DNA from: an uncultured Planococcus sp.
GTDB taxonomy: Bacteria > Bacillota > Bacilli > Bacillales_A > Planococcaceae
Direction of reading: 5' to 3'
Assembly (NCBI GenBank): GCA_947502505.1
Contig: CANNAE010000005.1
Coordinates: 186,001 to 250,000, forward strand
Length of the DNA: 64,000 bases
Below, one piece after another: positions 34,553-42,477 of this stretch. Below the pieces are notes generated by a model that did not search any database, had not been told where the DNA came from, and saw nothing but the letters and a program-made list of their open reading frames with translations. Position 1 is the stretch's first letter; each line of letters starts with the position of its first letter. Both the position numbers and the translations under genes were made by a program.

Positions 34553-36265
34553 ATGGCGACAACACTGGATAAAGTGGATGTAGTGACAGTTGGCGTCGGC
34601 TGGACCGGCGGCATTATCGCTGCGGAATGTGCAAAAGAAGGATTGAAAGTCATGGGGCTTGAGCGAGGGAAAGAACGGTCGACCGAAGATTATTCGATGG
34701 TCCATGACGAATACCGCTATGCGATCCGCTATGAATTGATGCAGGATTTATCAAAGGAAACGATTACATTCCGCAACTCTAGAAACCAGAAGGCGCTGCC
34801 GATGCGCCAATTGGGCTCTTTCCTCCTCGGAGAAGGCCTGGGTGGTGCAGGAACGCACTGGAATGGGCAGACTTGGCGCTTTTTGCCGTACGATTTCGAA
34901 ATCAAATCGATGACGGACGCCAAATACGGCGCGAATAAATTGTCTTCGGAGTATACTTTGCAGGACTGGGGCATCACTTACGATGAACTGGAGCCATACT
35001 TTGACAAATTCGAAAAAACGGCAGGCATTTCAGGTGAAGACAAAAACCCGTTCTGGGGCAAGCGTTCTTCGGATTACCCGACGCCAGCTATGAAAAAAAC
35101 GCCATTGCTCTCGAAATTCGAAACAGCTACTAGCAATCTCGGCTATTCCCCTTTCATGATGCCTTCTGCCAACTTGTCGGAAGCATATGAAAATCCAGAT
35201 GGCCAACAAATCGGAGCTTGCCAATATTGCGGATTCTGTGAACGTTTCGGTTGCGAATATGGCGCGAAAACTTCCCCGGAAATCACGGTAGTTCCTGCGG
35301 CGCGTGAAACAGGAAATTACGATATCCGCTTCAACTCGAATGTAGTGGAAGTCCTGAAAGAAGGCGACCGTGTAACGGGCGTGCGCTTTATTGACACTGT
35401 CACTTTCGAAGAATTTATCCAACCGGCGGAAGTTGTCGTATTGACAAGCTACGTCATGAACAACGCCAAGCTCCTGATGGTTTCGGAAATTGGCCAAATG
35501 TACGATCCGGAAACAGGGCAAGGTTCGCTTGGGAAAAACTATGCGTACCAGATCCTCCCAGGGGCTTCCGGCTTTTTCGAGGACCAGATGAATGTCTTCA
35601 TGGGAGCGGGGGCGCTAGGCATGACCATCGATGATTTCAATGGCGATGCTTTCGACCATAGCGATCTCGACTTCATTCACGGGGGCAGTATTTCCATGAC
35701 GCAAACCGGGTCACGCCCGATTGCCTCAAACCCGCTGCCACCGGATACACCGGCTTGGGGTGCAGAATTCAAGAAAGCATCCATCGAGAACTATACCCGT
35801 ACATTATCAGTAGGCTCACAAGGCGCATCGATCCCGCATCGCGACAATTACCTGACGCTCGATGGCACCTATAAAGATATTTACGGAATGCCTCTATTGC
35901 AATTGACGTATAACTTTACTGACCAAGACCGTGCATTGCACAAATACATTACGGAAAGAACTTCTGAAATCATGCAGGAAATGGGAGCGAAAACGGTCGT
36001 TGGCAGATCGCCGATTTCCGATTATGATATCGTTCCTTACCAGACCACACATAATACGGGCGGTACGATCATGGGCGGAGATCCGGCCACGAGCGTCGTG
36101 AACAATTATCTGCAGCATTGGGACATGGAAAACCTGTTTGTAGTAGGCGCAGGAAACTTTGCGCACAATGGCGGCTATAACCCGACCGGTACCGTAGGGG
36201 CATTGGCCTATCGCTGTGCAGAAGGCGTCATTAAATACAGCAAAGATGGCGGTTCTTTAGTCTAA
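34553..36265 (+). CDS. GMC oxidoreductase (FAD-dependent sugar/alcohol dehydrogenase) with Cys cluster
   Basis: A 570-residue flavoprotein. The FAD motif is GVGWTGGIIAAECAKEG near residues 16-32, the GMC active-site His region THNTGGTIMGG near 503, and GNFAHNGGYNPTGTVGALAYR closes the C-terminus. Cys223, Cys226, Cys229 and Cys234 form a tight C-x2-C-x2-C-x4-C run, a likely iron-sulphur site as in electron-transferring gluconate or glucose dehydrogenases. It has no signal of its own, so export by piggy-back on the Tat-signal subunit is inferred. The usual cytochrome c subunit is absent. Confidence 0.88.
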   Translation: MATTLDKVDVVTVGVGWTGGIIAAECAKEGLKVMGLERGKERSTEDYSMVHDEYRYAIRYELMQDLSKETITFRNSRNQKALPMRQLGSFLLGEGLGGAGTHWNGQTWRFLPYDFEIKSMTDAKYGANKLSSEYTLQDWGITYDELEPYFDKFEKTAGISGEDKNPFWGKRSSDYPTPAMKKTPLLSKFETATSNLGYSPFMMPSANLSEAYENPDGQQIGACQYCGFCERFGCEYGAKTSPEITVVPAARETGNYDIRFNSNVVEVLKEGDRVTGVRFIDTVTFEEFIQPAEVVVLTSYVMNNAKLLMVSEIGQMYDPETGQGSLGKNYAYQILPGASGFFEDQMNVFMGAGALGMTIDDFNGDAFDHSDLDFIHGGSISMTQTGSRPIASNPLPPDTPAWGAEFKKASIENYTRTLSVGSQGASIPHRDNYLTLDGTYKDIYGMPLLQLTYNFTDQDRALHKYITERTSEIMQEMGAKTVVGRSPISDYDIVPYQTTHNTGGTIMGGDPATSVVNNYLQHWDMENLFVVGAGNFAHNGGYNPTGTVGALAYRCAEGVIKYSKDGGSLV

Positions 36266-36284
36266 TTCGTGAGGAGGAAAAGAT

Positions 36285-36512
36285 ATGGGTGGAATAGCTT
36301 CAATCGGTGTACCAGGCTTGATCATCATTTTGGTCATCGTACTGATCATTTTCGGGCCTAAGAAATTGCCGGAAATTGGCGGAGCCGTCGGCAAGACTTT
36401 CGCAGAGTTCAAACGCTCGACGAAAGGGCTAATGGACGACGATGACGAAGACGACAAAGACAAAAAAGACAAAAAAGAAACAGCAGAAACGAATAAAACC
36501 GAAAGTTTATGA
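36285..36512 (+). CDS. tatA: Sec-independent translocase TatA
   Basis: A 75-residue TatA/E protein: N-terminal membrane helix [15 protein letters not shown], hinge [20 protein letters not shown] forming the amphipathic helix, then a highly charged Asp/Lys tail. TatA oligomerises to open the path for folded substrates. GAGGAGG precedes the ATG. It lies between its likely substrate genes and tatC, a dedicated arrangement like phoD-tatAd-tatCd of B. subtilis. Confidence 0.95.
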   Translation: MGGIASIGVPGLIIILVIVLIIFGPKKLPEIGGAVGKTFAEFKRSTKGLMDDDDEDDKDKKDKKETAETNKTESL

Positions 36513-36522
36513 AGGTGGTTAA

Positions 36523-37410
36523 ATGGATCCGTACGGAGAAAACAATCTGATCAGTCCCTTGCATAAAAAAAAGGCGAGCAAAGATCCGGCGGGACAGGAA
36601 CAGCAGAAAGCCGGCTCCGAAACGGAACATGAAACCGGCGAGGTGCTAAAAGAGCCGAAGCCAGGCGGGGGGCAAAAACCCCCTGAAGAGCCGGAAGACC
36701 GGGTGGAGACTTTAGTCGACCATTTGGGTGATTTGCGTAAGCAATTGATCAAAAGCGCCATCGTCTTCCTGTTCTTCTTGTTGCTCGTCTTTTCCACATT
36801 GAACTTCTGGTTCCCTTATGTGGTGAAAGGCAATGAGTTGGTGATTCTTGGCCCTCTTGAAGTCGTGAAATTCTATACATCGATTTCGGCCACCATGGCT
36901 CTTGGCTTGTCGCTGCCATTTCTGGTCCATTTTATCTGGCAGTTCGTTAAACCGGGGCTTGAGGAAACTGAAGCTAAATTTCTGGGCGTGTATTCGCCGG
37001 TTATGCTGCTATTGTTTTTATTCGGCGTCGCTTTCGGCTACTTCGTCGTCAACCCGTTAAGCTATCAATTCCTGATTGGTTTGGGGGCGGCGAATTTCGA
37101 TGTGATGATTTCGGCGAATGAATACGTCCATTTCTTGATCATGACCACGATTCCGCTTGGCTTGTTGTTTGAAATGCCTATCTTGGCCTTGTTTTTATCC
37201 TCGATCGGCGTGTTAACGTCTGTTTCAATGAAAAAAGTCCGGAAGTGGTCGTATCTTGGCTTGGCGATTGTTTCCGCTTTGATTACGCCACCGGATTTTC
37301 TCAGCCAGCTGCTGGTATTGGTTCCGATGGCCGGGCTTTATGAAGCCAGCATCTATATTGTGAAAAAAATGGAAGCACGTAACGAACGCATGGAAGACAC
37401 GACTGTATAA
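36523..37410 (+). CDS. tatC: Sec-independent translocase TatC with long N-terminal extension
   Basis: A 295-residue TatC, the receptor for twin-arginine signals, with six transmembrane helices. The conserved first part is VDHLGDLRKQLIKSAIVF, but it begins only near residue 65. The preceding 60 residues are a charged, Pro/Glu/Lys-rich cytoplasmic segment not found in typical TatC (about 235-250 residues). FVKPGLEETEAKFLG and the LITPPDFLSQLL region are canonical. The start ATG 36523 has AAGGTGG upstream; an internal start would need a site I do not see. Confidence 0.93.
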   Translation: MDPYGENNLISPLHKKKASKDPAGQEQQKAGSETEHETGEVLKEPKPGGGQKPPEEPEDRVETLVDHLGDLRKQLIKSAIVFLFFLLLVFSTLNFWFPYVVKGNELVILGPLEVVKFYTSISATMALGLSLPFLVHFIWQFVKPGLEETEAKFLGVYSPVMLLLFLFGVAFGYFVVNPLSYQFLIGLGAANFDVMISANEYVHFLIMTTIPLGLLFEMPILALFLSSIGVLTSVSMKKVRKWSYLGLAIVSALITPPDFLSQLLVLVPMAGLYEASIYIVKKMEARNERMEDTTV

Positions 37411-37420
37411 TGGAAAGAAC

Positions 37421-37466
37421 AAGGGCTGCCCAAAACGTTATGACACGATTTGGTCCAGCCCTTTTC
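37421..37466 (+). terminator. Terminator of the Tat cassette
   Basis: AAGGGCTG/CAGCCCTT with inner pairing (CAAA/TTTG, CGT/ACG) and a short T run. Confidence 0.7.
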
Positions 37467-37498
37467 CTGTAATGCTTACTTTAAAGGAGGAAGCGGAT

Positions 37499-37966
37499 AT
37501 GCCAATGGAAATCAGAGAAATCGAAGACTTGCGTGAAGTAGATGCGAGGGACCTTGTGGAAGAAAGTGAAGCAGAAGGATATCGTTTCCTGAGGAGGCTC
37601 GTCGATCAATACGAGGACGGCAGCAACCGCTTTGACCAGCAAGGGGAAGTATTGTACGGCATGTTTGATCCCCATGGGAAATTGGTCGCCATCGGTGGAT
37701 TGAACCGGGATCCATACTCCACGAAAGAAGGAATTGGCAGGCTTCGGCGCCTTTATATCGCAGATGCTGTGAGAAGAGAAGGAGTCGGGACGAAGTTATT
37801 GCAAGCGATCATCGACTTTGCCAAAGGGCAATTCAGTGAGCTGGTGGTACGGACGGATTCCGCTTCAGCAGATGCTTTTTACCGGAAAAATGGCTTTTCG
37901 GCGGATGTCGGTTTGCCGGATGTTACGCACCGGTTTGTCTTGGAGCAGCACGCCGCAAACAAATAA
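37499..37966 (+). CDS. GNAT family N-acetyltransferase
   Basis: A 155-residue Gcn5-related acetyltransferase. The acetyl-CoA loop is RREGVGTKLLQAIIDFA near residues 86-102, preceded by GRLRRLYIADAVR (beta-4), with FYRKNGF at the C-terminal motif. The substrate is unknown. AAAGGAGG is eight bases before ATG 37499; a frame extension to 37472 is not supported. Monocistronic. Confidence 0.85.
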   Translation: MPMEIREIEDLREVDARDLVEESEAEGYRFLRRLVDQYEDGSNRFDQQGEVLYGMFDPHGKLVAIGGLNRDPYSTKEGIGRLRRLYIADAVRREGVGTKLLQAIIDFAKGQFSELVVRTDSASADAFYRKNGFSADVGLPDVTHRFVLEQHAANK

Positions 37967-38119
37967 GGCAAAGATTGCAGTTTTCCGTTTTTGATATCAT
38001 TTCGCATGATACGATGGGTGAAAACCCGTTTGTTGAATCATCTTTTCTTGTACAATGGGAGTCGAGGGGCTGCCATTTCGGAAAAGGTGATTTTTTGATT
38101 GGCCTAAGGGAGGAAGAGA

Positions 38120-38626
38120 ATGCGCAAAGTAAGGGTGACGCCATATGATGAGGGATGGCCAGCTGCGTTTGAAAATGCTGCTGCAGAAATCCGAGGAATG
38201 CTCGGATCCGATTGCCTGGACATGCAGCATATCGGCAGCACCGCAGTGCCCGGCCTTGCTGCGAAACCGGTAATTGATGTGCTCGTGGCCGTTGCGGATA
38301 TTGAGGCTGTAGACCGTTTTGAAGAGGATTTCCGAAAGCTTGGATATCACGCAAAAGGGGAGAATGGGCTGCCGAGCAGGCGCTATTTTGAACGCGGCGG
38401 CGATGAACGCACGCATCACGTTCATTGTTACGAACAAGGCAATCCGGAAATCGTTCGCCATCTCGCTTTCCGGGATTTCTTGAAGGCCAGCCCGCCAATT
38501 GCTGCAGCTTATGGGCAATTGAAGATGGAGTTAGCGAAACAATACCCGTTGGACATTGAACGATACATAAAAGGCAAACAAATGATGGTCGAGGAAATTG
38601 AGAAAAAAGCGATGGGAGCGATTTGA
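38120..38626 (+). CDS. GrpB family protein (nucleotidyltransferase fold)
   Basis: A 168-residue GrpB/UPF0157 protein. Typical are VTPYDEGWPAAFENAAAEI, the QHIGSTAVPGLAAKPVIDVL nucleotidyltransferase-like core, THHVHCYEQGNPE, and LAFRDFLKASP. Some members are fused to dephospho-CoA kinase, but the free form has no proven reaction. GGGAGGAAG precedes ATG 38120. It overlaps the NUDIX start, so the two are co-translated. Confidence 0.88.
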   Translation: MRKVRVTPYDEGWPAAFENAAAEIRGMLGSDCLDMQHIGSTAVPGLAAKPVIDVLVAVADIEAVDRFEEDFRKLGYHAKGENGLPSRRYFERGGDERTHHVHCYEQGNPEIVRHLAFRDFLKASPPIAAAYGQLKMELAKQYPLDIERYIKGKQMMVEEIEKKAMGAI

Positions 38627-39039
38627 TGGAAATGGCAAATTGGAAAGGCGCTGCCGGCGTCTGTGTAAATGAGCGCAAGGAGATTTTATTGGTGCTGATG
38701 AAAGCACCGGAAGAAGACAGCAAATGGTCGGTTCCGGCAAGCGGCAAGGAAGCAGGCGAAACGCTTGAACAATGCTGTGAGCGGGAATTCGAAGAAGTGA
38801 CAGGGCTGAGGGTCAAAGCGGGCGAACTGTTGAAGACGCGGGACGGCAATTATGAAGATGCTGCCGTATCATTTGATTTGCATTATTTTCAGGTTGCCAT
38901 AACAGGCGGTGAATTGATTATACCGGAAGATGATTTTTTGATTGAGGACATTGCCTGGAAGTCGATCGAAGACATCGAAAAACTAGAGCTTGCTTATCCG
39001 GATGATTTGGAGCTTTTCAAAAAACTTGCTGAAGCGTGA
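38626..39039 (+). CDS. NUDIX hydrolase
   Basis: A 137-residue NUDIX-fold hydrolase of nucleoside diphosphate-linked compounds. The Nudix box is at about residues 42-63: the REFEEVTGL half is canonical and supplies the metal-binding glutamates, while the GxxxxxE half is one residue short (GKEAGE). The substrate is not predictable. ATG 38626 overlaps the GrpB stop, with GGGAG seven bases upstream. Confidence 0.82.
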   Translation: MEMANWKGAAGVCVNERKEILLVLMKAPEEDSKWSVPASGKEAGETLEQCCEREFEEVTGLRVKAGELLKTRDGNYEDAAVSFDLHYFQVAITGGELIIPEDDFLIEDIAWKSIEDIEKLELAYPDDLELFKKLAEA

Positions 39040-39108
39040 TCCTGATAGGATTCAAAGATTGAACCGGGGGTAAAGTAGAGGAAATGAAGCTTTCGGGAGG
39101 GCGATCGT

Positions 39109-39285
39109 ATGGACAAGGATCAAACAGGCAAAGAAGGCGAAGAATTGTTGCCGGGTAAGGACCCGGCCCGTCGCCAGGCACCGGATCAGGAAGTGAATCC
39201 GATGCCGGACAGGGAGTTGGAATACGAAGAAAATTCCAACGAAAAATACCGGGACCGGACACCGGACGCTGACCATAATGACTAG
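39109..39285 (+). CDS. Small hydrophilic protein, 58 residues
   Basis: A short ORF starting at ATG 39109 with GGGAGG eight bases upstream and a strong terminator directly after the stop. The product is charged and Pro-rich with no hydrophobic core (it starts MDKDQTGKEGEELLPGKDPA), so probably disordered. I know no family. The ribosome site, spacing and own terminator support it as a real small gene. Confidence 0.68.
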   Translation: MDKDQTGKEGEELLPGKDPARRQAPDQEVNPMPDRELEYEENSNEKYRDRTPDADHND

Positions 39286-39289
39286 ATCA

Positions 39290-39321
39290 AACGGCCGCTT
39301 GCTATAAGCGGCCGTTTTTTG
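39290..39321 (+). terminator. Terminator after the small hydrophilic protein gene
   Basis: Perfect AACGGCCGCTT/AAGCGGCCGTT around GCTAT, then T6. Confidence 0.9.
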
Positions 39322-39383
39322 TACGGTTGGCGAATAGAGCACCTTTTAAAGCCGGCCTATCAAAAAGAAAGGGGGGGATGCTT

Positions 39384-40334
39384 ATGCCGCGACATCAATT
39401 TGAGAATGCTGTGTGGCAAGAGGAAAACGTGATGGAGGCGGCGGATTTCCGCCATTTGCTCACAGGCAATCCAAGGCTGGAGCAATGGATCGACCAGTCA
39501 AAAACCTTAACCGTCAATCTTCTTCATGCCGATACCTCGCAATTCGGCAAGGAAGTCTTATGGGGGTCATTGATTTATAAGCAAAGCCGCTTGGCCCGTG
39601 ATGCCCAGGATGTCTTTCACTTTTATGTATCTCCGGAGCTGTTAGTGACCAGCACGCTTGATTTTGAGGAAGATGTGGATCTGCCGAGGCATTTGATGCT
39701 CCTGCAGATGGAAAATGCAGAATCGCCGGTCGAAGTGATGATGGTTTTGCTCGGAGGCATGGTCGGGTCGGTCTTGCATAAAATCGATAGCTTTGAAGAG
39801 CGGCTCCATCAATTACTATGGAATATCAAAGAGCATAATAACCGCAAAACTTTGGAAAGCATCGAGGAAGTGCGGCACGAAATATTATTATGGAAGCATT
39901 TGATTATGGGATTCCGGGAAATCATCATGGCGGTAGAGGAAACCTTCGGTGAAACTGTCGGCAGCCAAAGAGAATACAAGCGGACGGGCAAGCGGATCGA
40001 CCGCTGTGTCATGCTCGTAGAATCCTATGAGGACGAGATTAACAATATGGTCGATATGGAAAACGTTGTCGCCAATTACCGGGGCAATGAGATCGTCAAA
40101 ACCTTGACGGTGCTGACGACTTTGTTTACGCCAATCATGGCGTGGGGCGCATTATGGGGGATGAATTTTGAAGCCATGCCGGAACTTGACTGGAGTTTGG
40201 GTTATCTAGCTGCCATAGCGGTCATTGCCGTCTCCACGTTCTTATTGTATTTGTATTTCAAGCAAAAAGGCTGGACGGGCGATATTCTCCGCTCGGCTAA
40301 TCATCACGGGAAACGAAAACAAAGGCAGGACTGA
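39384..40334 (+). CDS. CorA-family divalent metal transporter
   Basis: A 316-residue CorA superfamily protein. The long cytoplasmic N-terminal domain ends in coiled helices (about 120-240), followed by two C-terminal transmembrane helices and the signature WGMNFEAMPEL in the loop between them. Members conduct Mg2+, Co2+ or Zn2+ as pentamers; the metal is not decidable here. ATG 39384 sits about seven bases after a GGGGGGG run. ATG 39378 directly abuts it and is less likely. Confidence 0.9.
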   Translation: MPRHQFENAVWQEENVMEAADFRHLLTGNPRLEQWIDQSKTLTVNLLHADTSQFGKEVLWGSLIYKQSRLARDAQDVFHFYVSPELLVTSTLDFEEDVDLPRHLMLLQMENAESPVEVMMVLLGGMVGSVLHKIDSFEERLHQLLWNIKEHNNRKTLESIEEVRHEILLWKHLIMGFREIIMAVEETFGETVGSQREYKRTGKRIDRCVMLVESYEDEINNMVDMENVVANYRGNEIVKTLTVLTTLFTPIMAWGALWGMNFEAMPELDWSLGYLAAIAVIAVSTFLLYLYFKQKGWTGDILRSANHHGKRKQRQD

Positions 40335-40350
40335 TTTCAGTCCTGCCTTT
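40320..40350. terminator. Bidirectional terminator after the CorA gene
   Basis: AAAGGCAGGACTG/CAGTCCTGCCTTT around a 4-nt loop; the corA stop is inside it. Confidence 0.85.
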
Positions 40351-40351
40351 G

Positions 40352-40663
40352 TCATTTGGGTTTGTCTTTTTTCAGTTCTTCGAGCAGTTCGGTGTAGCGA
40401 TGCAGGTCGCGGTCATCGTATTTGCCGATATAGTTGATCAGCATATCCTCGACGTCCCGCCGTTGCCGCTCGGCTGCGATGAGCTTTTCTTTCATCGACT
40501 GCTGCTTCCACAGGATGGTGTCTTCCACGTCTTCCATTTTGTTGAGCATATCGATTTCTGCTAGCAGTACCAATGCGGCGTTCTTTTTCTCTTCGTACTT
40601 TTTCAATGCCTTGTCAATTTTCCGCGTGTCGTTCTCATAAGTCATATTGGAATACATCGACAT
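40352..40663 (-). CDS. Small coiled-coil protein, unknown function
   Basis: A 103-residue, highly charged alpha-helical protein. Two helical stretches with heptad character (KIDKALKKYEEKKNAALVLL, then WKQQSMKEKLIAAERQRRDV) suggest a coiled-coil hairpin. There is no signal or membrane segment. GGAGGAGGAG upstream favours ATG 40663 over ATG 40669, which nearly touches it. I do not recognise the family. Confidence 0.72.
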   Translation of the reverse strand: MSMYSNMTYENDTRKIDKALKKYEEKKNAALVLLAEIDMLNKMEDVEDTILWKQQSMKEKLIAAERQRRDVEDMLINYIGKYDDRDLHRYTELLEELKKDKPK

Positions 40664-40762
40664 ATGCATGCTCCTCCTCCGCCGTTTATACTTTTACATT
40701 AACAGATATTAGAATATTCTGTCTATAATAATAGGCAAAAAGATGGCGGAAACACTCTTTCA

Positions 40763-41098
40763 TTATGAAGTGCTTTCCGCCGTCTTTGCAGGCTCTATCC
40801 AATTTTGTGACCAGCGCTCGATTTCCTTCATGACCGGCTGCAGCGAGGCGCCTTTTTCAGTCAACGAATATTCAATCCGCACGGGGGTCTCAGGATGGAC
40901 GGTGCGTTCGACCAAGCCGTCTCCTTCTAGGTTTTTTAGCCGTTCTGACAGGAGGCGGCCGCTAATTCCGATTTCTTCCGTTAATTGGCCGAAGCGTTTC
41001 GGCTCGTCCATCAATTGATGAATGATCAAGCCTGTCCAGCGCTGTCCCAATAAGGAGATAGCTGCTTCAAACCGTGGGCAAATTTCCTGGCTTTTCAT
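40763..41098 (-). CDS. HxlR-family redox-sensing repressor, CatR/YodB-like
   Basis: A 111-residue winged-helix regulator. ICPRFEAAISLLGQRW at the N-terminus holds the single conserved Cys that senses quinones in YodB and CatR; GISGRLLSERLKNLEGDGLV is the recognition region, followed by PETPVRIEYSLTEKG. Similarity to B. subtilis CatR is high. It is divergent from a CatE-like gene, just as CatR controls catDE, and the shared intergenic region contains a dyad. ATG 41098 has AAAGGAG upstream; the longer frame is unsupported. Confidence 0.9.
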   Translation of the reverse strand: MKSQEICPRFEAAISLLGQRWTGLIIHQLMDEPKRFGQLTEEIGISGRLLSERLKNLEGDGLVERTVHPETPVRIEYSLTEKGASLQPVMKEIERWSQNWIEPAKTAESTS

Positions 41099-41158
41099 GT
41101 TCACCGCTCCTTTTTCTTCATAATAGCATATCTGTATAGGAATGAAAAAACAGATGAC

Positions 41159-41194
41159 TTGACGTAACTTAGTTATTAAAATATAATCAGTTAC
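41159..41194 (+). promoter_or_regulatory. catE promoter overlapped by a dyad operator
   Basis: TTGACG (41159-41164), 17-bp spacer, TATAAT (41182-41187). GTAACT (41164-41169) and AGTTAC (41189-41194) form an inverted repeat spanning the -10, the expected place for the divergent HxlR repressor. Confidence 0.72.
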
Positions 41195-41221
41195 AAATAG
41201 TAAGTGGATGGAGGAGTTATC

Positions 41222-42070
41222 ATGAATTTTCATCAAAAGCCTGTGCATTATGTCGAAAGCCTAGCATTGAAAGTGTTGGATTTGAAAGGGATGAGCCGTT
41301 TCTATACGGAAGTGTTGGGGTTTGAAACCATCGCAGAAAAGGAAAACGAGACCGTTCTTGGGGTAGGCGGGGAAGAGATCCTGACGCTTCAATCCGCGCC
41401 CGAGTTCAAGGCGAAAGCCGGCCGCTTTGCCGGATTGTATCATTTCGCGGTACTATTGCCGGACCGGAAAGAACTCGGCAAAATATTGCTCCATCTTCAT
41501 GAGCAACGGATTCCGATCGGTTCTTCCGATCATCAAGTAAGCGAAGCCTTGTATCTATCGGATCCAGAGGGCAACGGCATTGAAATCTACCGCGACCGCG
41601 AACCCGGTGAATGGGAATGGCGCGGCGATCAGGTTCACATGACGGTCGATCCGCTCGATGTCCAGGAAGTTGCGCAAGCATCAAATGGCGAAAAATGGAG
41701 TGGCATGCCGGCGGGCACGGTGCTCGGGCACATCCATCTTCACGTGTCGGATCTCCAGGCAGCACACGACTTCTATACCGGCGCGATCGGTTTCGGCCAG
41801 GTCGCGATCCTCGGCAATCAAGCGCTATTTGTCTCGGATGGAAACTATCACCATCATATCGGATTGAATATCTGGAATGGCACAGGCATTCCGGCCCTGC
41901 CGGATCAGGCGGCTGGCCTTGGGCATTATGTCATCCGAGTCGCAGATGAACAAGCGCAACAGGACATGCGCGACCGCTTGCAGGCCTACGGAGCTGAACT
42001 TCGCATGGATGGGGCGACGCTCGAAACCGCTGACCCATCCGGCAACCGCATCCGCATTTTAACCGCATAA
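41222..42070 (+). CDS. catE: Catechol-2,3-dioxygenase-like VOC protein (CatE)
   Basis: A 282-residue extradiol dioxygenase built of two vicinal-oxygen-chelate modules. Fe-ligand regions are GHIHLHVSDLQAAHDFY, YHHHIGLNIW and the matching first-module LYHFAVLLPDRKELG; NGIEIYRDREPGEW also matches CatE. It opens catechol rings and protects against quinones. ATG 41222 has GGAGGAG upstream. Alone behind the CatR-like regulator; no CatD (DoxX-like) partner adjoins it. Confidence 0.88.
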   Translation: MNFHQKPVHYVESLALKVLDLKGMSRFYTEVLGFETIAEKENETVLGVGGEEILTLQSAPEFKAKAGRFAGLYHFAVLLPDRKELGKILLHLHEQRIPIGSSDHQVSEALYLSDPEGNGIEIYRDREPGEWEWRGDQVHMTVDPLDVQEVAQASNGEKWSGMPAGTVLGHIHLHVSDLQAAHDFYTGAIGFGQVAILGNQALFVSDGNYHHHIGLNIWNGTGIPALPDQAAGLGHYVIRVADEQAQQDMRDRLQAYGAELRMDGATLETADPSGNRIRILTA

Positions 42071-42072
42071 GA

Positions 42073-42105
42073 AAATCCCCGGGACTTGTGTCTCGGGGAT
42101 TTTTG
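42073..42105. terminator. Terminator after catE (bidirectional)
   Basis: AAATCCCCG-GAC/GTC-CGGGGATTTTT. Confidence 0.85.
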
Positions 42106-42107
42106 CG

Positions 42108-42353
42108 TTAAGGTGCCGGGCACGAAGCGGATGCATCCGCATATAATAAGGTTTGTACGGAACGCCCAGGGGCAAGGGCTTGCTGGACAGTGCCCGTTTG
42201 CTCAGGTATCAAATTGTCTCTTGTTTCCGTGTAAGCTTGGAGCCGCTCCTGGTTTTGCCAGTCCTCAAAAGGTTCGTTATAAATGCCTAAAAGGATCAAT
42301 CCGCAAAATGCGGCAACCAATGTGACGCCGAGTAACGAAAGGAAGCCTTTCAT
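42108..42353 (-). CDS. Small exported or membrane-anchored protein
   Basis: An 81-residue protein with a signal-anchor at residues 3-24 (LSLLGVTLVAAFCGLILLGI) and a polar outer part. The only ribosome site, AAGGCGGGA, is weak. It ends against the bidirectional terminator shared with catE, which supports it as a gene. No family recognised. Confidence 0.55.
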   Translation of the reverse strand: MKGFLSLLGVTLVAAFCGLILLGIYNEPFEDWQNQERLQAYTETRDNLIPEQTGTVQQALAPGRSVQTLLYADASASCPAP

Positions 42354-42477
42354 GATCTAATCCCGCCTTCTCATAGATGCTGATATTAAGAACGCGAACC
42401 GTTCCGAAAGGTTCCCGGTTGAAGAAATCCAAAAGACTGGGATACTGATAGGTAAGAGCATCAAAAGGAGGGAAAAT

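Noticed and set aside
38626..39039. Broken NUDIX box
   Set aside because: The first half is one residue short, but the metal-binding REFEEVTGL half is intact and the frame continuous; treated as a normal variant.
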